DNA of 12,490 nucleotides from Cyclostephanos tholiformis (taxonomy: Eukaryota; Bacillariophyta; Thalassiosirophyceae; Thalassiosirales; Thalassiosiraceae), in assembly GCA_036939975.1 (NCBI GenBank), contig JALLPB010000854.1, positions 1 to 12,490 on the forward strand, given 5' to 3'. Below the pieces are notes generated by a model that did not search any database, had not been told where the DNA came from, and was given only the letters and a program-made list of their open reading frames with translations. The position numbers and the translations under genes were made by a program. Below, piece after piece: positions 1 through 8,300 of this stretch (its first letter is position 1; every line of letters starts with the position of its first letter).

Positions 1-35
1 ACTATCGTACTCCACTCTACCTACCTACTCATGTA

Positions 36-60
36 CCCCCCCCCCCCCCCCCCCCCCCCC
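36..60. repeat. Poly(C) homopolymer tract, 25 nt
   Basis: An uninterrupted run of 25 cytosines lies directly upstream of the helicase start. If the ATG at 31 were used it would be read as polyproline, but that ATG has a poor context (C at -3) and the tract looks like a 5' untranslated or promoter element. On the opposite strand it is a G25 run with strong potential to form G-quadruplexes. Its exact length is the kind of value that sequencing and assembly often get wrong. Confidence 0.9.
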
Positions 61-90
61 AAGGAATTAATCACTAGTGGTCGTGGTATC

Positions 91-3000
91 ATGACAACCG
101 AAGAGACTGCTGCCGCCGCCGCCGCCGCCGCCGCCGCAGAGCGGAAGCTCAAACGCCTCGAGGCCTGGCGTAAGCGTCAACAACAGCAGCAGCAGCAGAA
201 GGAGGAAGACAATGGACCAGCGACGGGCGGGTTCCGGACGTCGGCGTTGACGACGACGACAACGACAACGACGACTACGAAAACGACGGAGGAGGGAGAG
301 GATAGGCCGAGGCTGAAGATCGGATTGGGCGCAGCATCCAGCATCGTGGGACGGAATAAAAAGAAGCCGAAGAAGAAGAACGACGTAACTCGACGTCCCC
401 CCGGTGTGGGATTTCTGGGATACGAGAGGAAGAGGATCGACGCCATCGAAGACGACGACATCGACGACGACGACGTTGACGAGGAAGTGGCGGCCGGCAA
501 GTCCCGAGCCGGCCTGCTCGGCTTGGAGGAATTGAGTAGTACCACGAACGTTGCGACGTTGTTGTCCTCGTCGAACATCGTCGGGGGGATACAGTCGCAG
601 CTAAGGCAGGAGAAGCAAGTCGATGGGGGGGACAAGGACGGCGTAACGACGACGACGACGACCGAGGGGGAGCCACCCCCCAAGAGGAGACGGCGGGGAC
701 GGTGGGACGTCAAGGAGGAGGGGAGGGGTGACGATTATCGTCGGGCTACCTCACAGGAGCCGATGATGGTGGTGGTGGCGGGTGATGACAATATTAATAA
801 TCTCGCCGGAGATGGATCCATCGAGGAGGGGGTGAACGATGCCCTCGACGCCTTCATGATGCGCCTCGAGGCGGGCGATGCAGCGGCAGTTGACGGCGAC
901 GACGACCACGATGACATCGCCCGAATGAGCGGCGGTTCGTCATTGGAGAATGGAGGGTTGTCGTCGACCGCAGCCGACGACCGCAGCCGACGTGACCGTC
1001 GATCGCAGCACCCGGTGTCATCATACATCGATTCTTCGGGATCCATGGTAAGAATGGCTAGGACCTCCGTCAAAGCTGATATTCGTGCCATGTCTAATGT
1101 CCCCGTCGCGGCATCGTCGTCGTCGTCTTCCATGGGGGTAGCAGCGCCTAGCAATGCCGAGACCAGCGCGACGACGACGACGGCGACGGCTTCGGCGAGT
1201 TACACTCACAGCGATTGGGAATCGGACGCGCCCGCCACCCCTTACAACGACAATTTGCTGGGGGGGAACGAAACCGAGGATCGGGAGACGGACAATGACA
1301 ACGACGACGACGACGAGGAAGAACGCGCGCGTCGCGCGTTTATCGATGCGCTGAAACGGTCGGCCGTTCCCGAACCTACCTCGACAGAAGCTGTCGACGC
1401 CTTGCCGCACGGTGGCAACAACAAGAGCGGCTACACCAATGACGGCGAGGATGCGGACGACGAGTACGAGACGAAGTCCGAGGTGCGATCAGAGAAAGAA
1501 CGCCGCGAGGACGCTGTGAGGCAACTGTCAGTCGAGGCTGACCGCCTGCGCAAAAGTACGCATGTCGCAGTCGACGTGGGACGGATGTACAATGACGGCG
1601 AGGGAGGGGTAATGGAAGAGGCAGAAAGAACCCTCGCCGCGCTGACGGCGGCACCGGATGCCCTCGAGGTGCTTGCGGAAATGAACAAGAAGAAGGAGCT
1701 TAGGTCCGTAGATCACGAGTCGGTGGATTATCTCCCGATACGCAAGAATTTATACATCGTCCCGCGATCGCTCGCATCGTTGACGCCGACGGAGGTGGCA
1801 GAACGGCGCGCGAGGCTGGGGGTGAAGGTCAGGGGGAAGGGCGCGCCGGCGCCTGTGTCGAAATTCAGCGAGGCGGGGCTGTCCGAACGTATCCTGTCCG
1901 TGCTGGAGAAGAAGTGCGGGATCACCGATCCATATCCGATCCAGGCGCAGTGCCTGCCGTGCATCATGGCGGGTCGGGACGTAATCGGAATCGCCAAGAC
2001 GGGGAGCGGAAAGACCCTAGCATTCGTTCTCCCGATGTTACGACACATACTGGACCAGCCACCGCTCGCGCCGAACGAGACGGGCCCCATAGGACTGATC
2101 CTAGCGCCGGCGCGAGAGCTCGCGTATCAGATCCACGTCGTTTGTAAGGGCCTGACGAAATTCCTCGGGCTGAAGTCGACTGCCGTCTATGGCGGCGCGG
2201 GCGTGGCTGAGCAAATCAGTGACTTGAAGCGGGGCACCCACATCCTATGCGCTACGCCAGGGCGTCTTATTGACATTCTGACGATGCAATCAGGAAAATT
2301 GATCTCGCTTCAGCGAGTGAGTATGGTGTGCCTTGACGAGAGCGATCGTGCGTTCGATATGGGGTTTGAGCCGCAAATATCGGCCATTCTCGCCGCCGTT
2401 AGGCCCGATAGACAAATGGTTATGTTCAGTGCGACATTTCCGAAAGCTGTTGAAAATCTGGCGAAGAAGTCGTTGAGGTCGCCCCTCGAGATCATCGTTG
2501 GGGGCCGGTCAGTGGCATCCGATTCTGTAGATCAATATGCAGAGATGATCGAGGAGGAGGATAAATTCCTGCGTTTACTACAAATATTAGGCGAGCATGC
2601 CGACGGCGGGAAGAAGGTTATCGTCTTCGTGGGGCGACAGGAGCAGGCTGATTCGCTGTTCGAACAGCTGACGCGATGCGGTTATTCTTCCCTCTCCATT
2701 CACGGAGGCATGGACCAAGAAGATCGCGATTCAAACATGTCCGATTTCAAGCGCACTGACGGACCTCAGTTGTTGGTAGCCACGTCCGTGGCTGGGCGGG
2801 GTTTGGACGTACCCTCCTGCGGGTGCGTGGTCAACTACTCGAGTCCCAATCACCTCGAGGATTATGTCCATCGAGTTGGAAGGACAGGTCGGGCGAACAA
2901 TCGCGGTGTTGCATATACTTTTGTAAACTCCACCGACGAAGCTAAGTTCGCACCAATCGTCGTTAGAGCACTCGTCGAGGCGGGCCAATCCAAGAATTTG

Positions 3001-3714
3001 AGCCAGGAGCTGAAGGACTTGTCCGAGTCTTTCAAGGAGAAGGTTTCCAAGGGCGAGGCTCGATGGGCAAGCAGTGGCTATCAGGGCAAAGGTTACACCT
3101 ATGACTCATCAGAAATCAGCGATGCCCAGAAGTTAGCTAAATTAGAAAAGCAACAGGTTCTTATTGAAGCAGGACTTCTCGACCCCGACGAAGAAGAATC
3201 CAAGGACCAAGATCAAGATGATAAGGCTGACAGTGGCGAGGCCGGTGCTAAAGGCAGACCTAATGCCTCCGGCATCGGAAAAATGGATGCCGTTGGCATG
3301 TTAGCTAATGTTTCGGCCGATGTTCTAGCCATACCGGGTATGCGCGAGGCCCTCATGAAGAAGGCGGGAATGCTCCCCGCTGACGACGGGCCAACAGCGA
3401 TGGGTGAAAATCACTTCGTGGAGGAACTCGAAATCAACGACTACCCCCAACAAGCACGCTGGAAAGTTACTCAGAAAGAAACCACGTCACGTCTTCAAGA
3501 CGAGTTTCAGACCGCAGTCACCCTCAAAGGGCTGTATATTGAATCGGGAAAAACTCCTCCCGAAGGCGAGAGGAAGTTGTATCTTCATTTGGAGGCACAG
3601 TCTAGCCAGATTTTACAGAATTGTATTCTGGAGATCAAGAGACTTTTGAATGAAGAAACTCTCCGCGTAGGTGCTCGGTCTGCTGGTGGAGGTGGGCGCT
3701 ACAGCGTAATGTGA
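91..3714 (+). CDS. PRP5: Prp5/DDX46-type spliceosomal DEAD-box RNA helicase
   Basis: Predicted 1,207-aa ATPase. In yeast and human, Prp5/DDX46 remodels U2 snRNP for branch-site pairing in the nucleus. Residues count from the ATG at 91, preferred over the ATG at 31 because of A at -3 and because the latter reads through poly(C). Seen in order: a basic Arg/Lys/Gln helix (16-40), acidic and low-complexity N-terminus, KRRRRGRWD (198-206), DALDAFM (250-256, resembling the Prp5 DPLD motif), Q motif Gln618, Walker A AKTGSGKT with Lys641, PAREL (673-677), DESD (749-752), SAT (780-782), motif V ATSVAGRGLDV from 897, and motif VI HRVGRTGR (927-934). The C-terminus from about 1108 (EELEINDYPQ, ARWKV) closely resembles the conserved DDX46 tail, which separates it from DDX42 and other DEAD proteins. 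Oddities: DESD for DEAD, PAREL for PTREL, and no intron in 3.6 kb. Confidence 0.93.
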   Translation: MTTEETAAAAAAAAAAERKLKRLEAWRKRQQQQQQQKEEDNGPATGGFRTSALTTTTTTTTTTKTTEEGEDRPRLKIGLGAASSIVGRNKKKPKKKNDVTRRPPGVGFLGYERKRIDAIEDDDIDDDDVDEEVAAGKSRAGLLGLEELSSTTNVATLLSSSNIVGGIQSQLRQEKQVDGGDKDGVTTTTTTEGEPPPKRRRRGRWDVKEEGRGDDYRRATSQEPMMVVVAGDDNINNLAGDGSIEEGVNDALDAFMMRLEAGDAAAVDGDDDHDDIARMSGGSSLENGGLSSTAADDRSRRDRRSQHPVSSYIDSSGSMVRMARTSVKADIRAMSNVPVAASSSSSSMGVAAPSNAETSATTTTATASASYTHSDWESDAPATPYNDNLLGGNETEDRETDNDNDDDDEEERARRAFIDALKRSAVPEPTSTEAVDALPHGGNNKSGYTNDGEDADDEYETKSEVRSEKERREDAVRQLSVEADRLRKSTHVAVDVGRMYNDGEGGVMEEAERTLAALTAAPDALEVLAEMNKKKELRSVDHESVDYLPIRKNLYIVPRSLASLTPTEVAERRARLGVKVRGKGAPAPVSKFSEAGLSERILSVLEKKCGITDPYPIQAQCLPCIMAGRDVIGIAKTGSGKTLAFVLPMLRHILDQPPLAPNETGPIGLILAPARELAYQIHVVCKGLTKFLGLKSTAVYGGAGVAEQISDLKRGTHILCATPGRLIDILTMQSGKLISLQRVSMVCLDESDRAFDMGFEPQISAILAAVRPDRQMVMFSATFPKAVENLAKKSLRSPLEIIVGGRSVASDSVDQYAEMIEEEDKFLRLLQILGEHADGGKKVIVFVGRQEQADSLFEQLTRCGYSSLSIHGGMDQEDRDSNMSDFKRTDGPQLLVATSVAGRGLDVPSCGCVVNYSSPNHLEDYVHRVGRTGRANNRGVAYTFVNSTDEAKFAPIVVRALVEAGQSKNLSQELKDLSESFKEKVSKGEARWASSGYQGKGYTYDSSEISDAQKLAKLEKQQVLIEAGLLDPDEEESKDQDQDDKADSGEAGAKGRPNASGIGKMDAVGMLANVSADVLAIPGMREALMKKAGMLPADDGPTAMGENHFVEELEINDYPQQARWKVTQKETTSRLQDEFQTAVTLKGLYIESGKTPPEGERKLYLHLEAQSSQILQNCILEIKRLLNEETLRVGARSAGGGGRYSVM
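109..138 (+). repeat. GCC trinucleotide repeat coding Ala10
   Basis: Ten consecutive alanine codons, eight of them GCC, follow the helicase start. The near-identity of the codons points to replication slippage rather than selection on the protein alone. Confidence 0.9.
178..198 (+). repeat. CAA/CAG repeat coding Gln7
   Basis: Two CAA codons and five CAG codons give seven glutamines within the basic helix (RKRQQQQQQQKEE) near the Prp5 N-terminus. Confidence 0.88.
250..1320 (+). repeat. Dispersed (ACG)n / (GAC)n / (TCG)n tracts in the Prp5 N-terminus
   Basis: Several short tracts of one trinucleotide family recur: 250-279 (Thr10), 451-480 (Asp-rich), 646-663 (Thr6), 891-915 (Asp-rich), 1114-1131 (Ser6, the complement-strand form TCG), 1171-1188 (Thr-rich) and 1291-1320 (Asp/Asn/Glu). 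The same unit is read in different frames or strands as Thr, Asp or Ser. They fall before the helicase core and encode disordered sequence. Confidence 0.85.
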
Positions 3715-4045
3715 GGAGTGACAGAGAGCTCACGGGATGGAAAGTGTCATATCTTGTGCACAATGATCATTGATAATGCCATCTCGTTGTTTGTACTTTT
3801 TCACCAAGACGGTAGTTTTAGGTACGAATGGAAATCATGGTTGGTTTGAACATGGCAGGCATTTTGGTACAAAATAGCTGAATTATCATTATTAGTAAAA
3901 ACAGGCGAACATAACAAGCTCAATTCTCGTTCGTAATACTTAGGTTCGTTCTATGCTTGTAAATTGATTCAATGTGCGACGTGCTGCACGCAAATATTCG
4001 TGTGAGTTGATAAGATATCTCACGTCTTGGCGATCTGCTTCAAAG
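3715..4045. other. Convergent intergenic region (3' UTRs of PRP5 and the methyltransferase)
   Basis: This 331-bp AT-richer stretch separates two facing stop codons. I see no open reading frame with recognisable content and no RNA gene. It holds a 12-bp perfect palindrome, CAATGATCATTG (3761-3772), and a short CGTGC-T-GCACG inverted repeat (3980-3990). It presumably contains both polyadenylation regions, but no clear AATAAA signal marks them. Confidence 0.7.
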
Positions 4046-5173
4046 TCACCCGAAGTCCTTTAATGCAGTTGCAACTGAGCTCATGTGTCTTGGCCTGCTA
4101 CCGCAACATCCACCGATAATGCTTACACCTAGCCGAGCCCACTCGCATGCAAAGTTTGAATAGGCATCAGAGGTTAGTACTTCCTCATCATAATCTTTCG
4201 CACAAATTTCCACATCTGTTCTTAGCACAGCAGTGCATGCATTATCATTCAAGGTTTTAATCCATTCCGATGTTGTCGTTTTGAAGCAATTCCCATACGC
4301 ACAAACTTTTATATCTGACCCCTCAACTAATTTTGAGAGGATTGGAACAGCCTGCGAAATTGCACTTGGCGTCGAGCAGTTGACACCCACAGCTTTCAGT
4401 GGAAGATTGAGGACGGTAGCCTCATGGAGTATTGATTGGCACACCAAATCCAACGGCTCATCCGACCGAAGTTTCGATGGCTGATCATCATGTACAGTAA
4501 AGGACATCCAAAGTGGCGGAATGCAATTCTTTCCCGTCTGATGAATGTAATGCAAAGAACGGAGGATAGCATGTGCCTCTCGGGTTGTTGATAATGTCTC
4601 CGCCAAAAGTATATCAACATTGCATTCTAGCAGTGTCGATAGAATCACCCTGTATTCTGGTATGAGGCAATCAACTGATAGAGGGACTTTGCACGAAAAA
4701 TAACACTCAGTGAGAGGTGGTACACAACCCGCAACCAACTTTTTGCGCTTGTCTTCTGGGAAGTTTTCGTTGTGTTTTGCAATGGCAGCCCTAGCTCGAG
4801 CAACCGCCGCTATGATCAATTGTGAGGCTCGCTGCTTGGAATCCGCGTCCGTAGTTGCCAAGCCACACTCGATCATCCTCCGAGGGACCTGGGATTTCTC
4901 GTTACGTAACGTGATGCAATTGAGGAGCATATTGAGCGCGTCAATACTCGAAGTAGACGTTTTAAAGATACTCACAGCAACAAAACTATTCGTCGTGATG
5001 ACATCGCAGCCGGCGGCAAGATAGTCCATATGAATGTTTTCAACGATATCAGAAGTGGAGTATTTTTCGTTGGCAAGGGCTCCCGCAACAAAAGTTCCGT
5101 CGTCCGAAATTCCCCTGCGCTTCAGCTCATGCCCCATGCCACCATCTAAGATTATTACATTCCCTTTCTCCAT
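4046..5173 (-). CDS. Homocysteine S-methyltransferase family protein
   Basis: Predicted 375-aa cytosolic zinc enzyme that moves a methyl group from a donor such as S-methylmethionine or a betaine to homocysteine, making methionine. The N-terminus (VIILDGGMGHELKRRG) is the conserved first strand of the TIM-barrel S-methyltransferase family, with ITTNSF following. The zinc ligands are visible: Cys266 in GVNCSTP and Cys356-Cys357 in GGCCGSRP near the C-terminus. Length and motif order fit a complete, single-exon protein. The ATG at 5173 is the first in frame after an in-frame TAA a short way upstream, and the strongly conserved strand begins six residues later, leaving no room for a longer mature N-terminus. 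The gene is head-to-head with the C1/C2 protein gene. The methyl donor cannot be read from sequence. The LDGGMGHEL form resembles bacterial stand-alone enzymes more than the methylcobalamin synthase module. Confidence 0.92.
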   Translation of the reverse strand: MEKGNVIILDGGMGHELKRRGISDDGTFVAGALANEKYSTSDIVENIHMDYLAAGCDVITTNSFVAVSIFKTSTSSIDALNMLLNCITLRNEKSQVPRRMIECGLATTDADSKQRASQLIIAAVARARAAIAKHNENFPEDKRKKLVAGCVPPLTECYFSCKVPLSVDCLIPEYRVILSTLLECNVDILLAETLSTTREAHAILRSLHYIHQTGKNCIPPLWMSFTVHDDQPSKLRSDEPLDLVCQSILHEATVLNLPLKAVGVNCSTPSAISQAVPILSKLVEGSDIKVCAYGNCFKTTTSEWIKTLNDNACTAVLRTDVEICAKDYDEEVLTSDAYSNFACEWARLGVSIIGGCCGSRPRHMSSVATALKDFG

Positions 5174-5253
5174 CGAATTATGACATGATGCCAAAGTGCC
5201 GAAGTACAATTATTAATATACACCTAGTCGTTGCTGTCATTTTTTTAGAGTGT

Positions 5254-5267
5254 TCTCTCTAGAGAGA
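5254..5267. promoter_or_regulatory. 14-bp perfect palindrome in the divergent promoter
   Basis: TCTCTCTAGAGAGA is self-complementary over all 14 bases and lies near the middle of the intergenic region. It could be a site for a dimeric factor or simply a GA/TC-rich element; no known factor is recognised. Confidence 0.55.
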
Positions 5268-5299
5268 TAGTGGTAGGTATCTCACGTCCAATCTATCCA

Positions 5300-5309
5300 T
5301 TCCCGCCAA
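5300..5309 (-). promoter_or_regulatory. E2F/DP-like binding site
   Basis: TTCCCGCCAA is the complement of TTGGCGGGAA, a close match to the eukaryotic E2F core. It lies 61 bp upstream of the C1/C2 gene start, in a position consistent with a promoter-proximal element. A 10-bp match can arise by chance. Confidence 0.45.
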
Positions 5310-5369
5310 CGATCCCAGGTGTCCTCACTTTAAAAATTTTGGAGAAGAGGAGACGAGGAAAGCACGAAC

Positions 5370-8300
5370 ATGCAATGGCTCAATAAAGTAGACGATGCAT
5401 TAGATTGGGTGCTGGGCTCCCAGTCAAAGGAAACTAATGATGGGACAAGAGGCGAAGGGGGTGTTATCGAGGTGTCGGCATCGCCTCGGGGGGAACGACC
5501 CCGAGGTGAAAGTGGCGATGCAGCGGCCTCATTATTTACCGGATCTGATTCCGACGGCCGGGCAGGTGGATTGAATGCCAATCGCGTTGCGAATATCGGC
5601 CTTGAAAAGTTCATTATTGCCGAACCTCGGCCGCCGCCGCCGCCGCCGCCGCAGCCCTCGTCACCAAAGATGGAGGGCAAGCATGAAATCTCGCCCCAAC
5701 TAACATCGCAATACAAACTGGCAAATTATTCGTCAGACGCATGTCCGCCCACTCCACTGATGGCAGTGGCGGGCGAATATTTGGTGCTTGAAGAATCGTC
5801 CCATACGGATCATGGTGTTATAAATACTGGAGATGCGGATCGGGATGATGTGACGTTTCAATCACAAGATCAATTCCATCACACTTCACAGTCGGAGGAT
5901 TACGGTGGCGCTTTAGAGCAGGCATCACCCCTTCTGTCACAAATGCAGGATTTTGCTCGTGCTTCTCCTGCTCCGACCAAAGTTACTATCGGAGACAGGG
6001 GAATCACAATTCCATCTCGGACTTCTCTGAACTTACCCAGCGACGATCTAAATATGCTATCTAAACAATACGGAGATGAAGGCGATTGTCTCGGCAAAAA
6101 GAAGACTATATTGATTATCCCAGATCCATCCCGTCCAACCCCTCCACCCCCCCCTCCACCCCCTCCACCGCCGCCATATTTCCAACCTAGGCAGAAATTA
6201 CAAAATATATCACAAACACCTACATCACCATCTACATTTGTCAATGTATTGCCGAACGCACAATATCAACATCTCATTAAAGTTCCACCTCCACCGGGGC
6301 CACCGAACAGCTACAAATCCACTCGTTCTCAGCCTGAGCCCACTGTCGCGGCTCGACCAGCAATGCGGACAATCCACCGGTCAACATCCAGCGTCATTCG
6401 ACGAAATTTACGAATGCCGTCCATATCTCCTCCAGAGAGTCCTACACAACCATTGTCAGGCAATGACGCTGTAAAGGGGGTTTATAATTCGATATCAGTA
6501 CCGTTGCCGCCATTCGCTTCATCCAGTGATGAGGTGGTATCAAATACCACCAATTTGGAAAGCAACTCGAAAAAGGATGGCAATGCTAATAATTTAGCAA
6601 GAACAGGTGCCGATCATGCATCTGATCTCGAAATATCTGCACTGTCTACTGAATACCGGGACGGTACTTCAATGCTGGGTGGATTAGTCGCACGAAATCG
6701 CAATTTGGCGTCGTCAATACTACCAATCGAGATGCCCAATTATACGTCGGATTCGCTCCATGGGCTCGGGAGTGATTCAAACGTTGATGCTCGAGCAGTA
6801 ACAACGAGGGGATGTGAAAAATCTGTTCATGGAAATGCTGACTCTGATTGCGAACGTGGGTCGAGACGAGAAGGAAATGAAATACCCGTGACGGAATCCG
6901 ATGGACTTAACGGAATGGGAGTCATTCATCGACGAGGAGAGACAAAAAGAATTGCCGATAAAAACGATGTCGACGATGATGGCATATCCTTCTCCGACGA
7001 TTCGATACATACTCAAAGTAGCAATGATAGTGAACTCACTGAATCCAACGAATTGGACGACTTTGCCGTCCCGTTGCCATCCGCTTCGCCAAAGGAGAGC
7101 GGAAACGATCCACCATGGGATCCATCGCTTAATCGATACGGTTTTTTTCATGTCAGGCTGCTACGCGCACAACGTCTTCCATGTATATCTGGGTCGATCA
7201 TCAATGGAACATTATCCCTCCAACCATGGAATGGAAGGATTCACATCCCAGCATACATTGCCGTCGAAGGGCCTGTGGGAGTGGGTGTTTGTTTGAGGTG
7301 GGACAAATCGCCAGATAGAAAACGACCAGGGAGCAAATCGGTTAGCAGCAAGGATCGCGAATCTATTGACGAAGACTCTGGTCCCCATTCGATGGTACAT
7401 GCCTACAACAATCCAGATACGCCTATTCCTACCATCGTTCTAGAATTAAGATCATCGTTTGGCGTGTCACTGAGTGGGCTCTTTGATAGATTTTTATGCT
7501 CAATATCAGTGCCATGTCATGATCTTTTGCGAAACCCGCGAAGCTGGAAGCGGCAATGGTTTTCTGCATGTGGTATAGATGGTACTGAAATTGATTCTTT
7601 GGTATTGCTGGAAGCATGTTTCGAGCCAAAGGTGACTAGACTGGTTGATTCAAAAATCTCAAGCCAAACTATCATGGAGCGAGAAACAGAAATCGATGAT
7701 CCAGATCTCTTCAATATTTCGGTAGAATCTGAAAGGCCAGGGTCAGTGCCACTCATCATCCGCCCCATTCGTCGTGGTTTGTTAGACGACGATAGCACCA
7801 AATCGTCGTCCACATTAACGCCGGCTCTTATTCATCGCGGGGCTGTAGTAACCAAATCACACTTACTGCGCGTCCGAACTTTCTGGACTCCATCATGGTG
7901 CTCCATCTGTTCCCGGCCCATAATCACCGGTTGGGTGAAAGGATTCGAATGCGAGAGTTGTCATATATTTTGCTGTCGCGATTGTCAGCTGCAAATAGAT
8001 GCACGTATGCCCTGTGGATCGGAACTAGCGATGATTGCCGTGAGAAATGCGCAACAATACCAGGTGCCATCACTGAGCCAGATCATGACGACAATTGCAC
8101 CACATCTTGACACAAAAAAGCCGACTCTTGAATTTTGCAACGAAGGTGACCAGACTCCTAATTTCAATTTTCTCTCGCATGAGAGAAGATCAATAGATGG
8201 GATTGGGTTAATGAATGTTCGGATTTTGAGGGCTTGCGTCTTTGATAAAAATTTTCCGCCGGAGGCAGAGCCTGATGAAATATTTCAGTCCGAGTTCAAT

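Larger units (their letters stand above)
5174..5369. promoter_or_regulatory. Shared bidirectional promoter between divergent genes
   Basis: Only 196 bp separate the start codons of the methyltransferase (-) and the C1/C2 protein (+), so both promoters and 5' UTRs must lie here. Visible elements are an AT-rich TATTAATATA (5211-5220), a 14-bp perfect palindrome (5254-5267), CCAAT (5288-5292), an E2F-like TTCCCGCCAA (5300-5309) and an A/T run TTTAAAAATTTT at about 5329-5340. The function of each element is inferred from consensus only. Confidence 0.7.

Noticed and set aside
31..90. Upstream ATG at 31 as the helicase start (adds MYPPPPPPPP...)
   Set aside because: It reads straight through the C25 run, has C at -3, and the Prp5-like basic helix starts soon after the better-placed ATG at 91.
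177..713. Long antisense reading frame opposite the Prp5 N-terminus
   Set aside because: It consists of complements of the trinucleotide repeats (poly-Val, poly-Ser, poly-Cys) with no domain content; open only because the repeats lack stops.
735..1688. Further antisense and shifted frames in the repeat-rich Prp5 region
   Set aside because: They mirror the coding bias of the sense frame and show Arg- or Ser-rich noise.
5174..5209. N-terminal extension of the methyltransferase upstream of 5173
   Set aside because: It would need a TTG start; the ATG at 5173 is the first in frame and sits just before the conserved first barrel strand.
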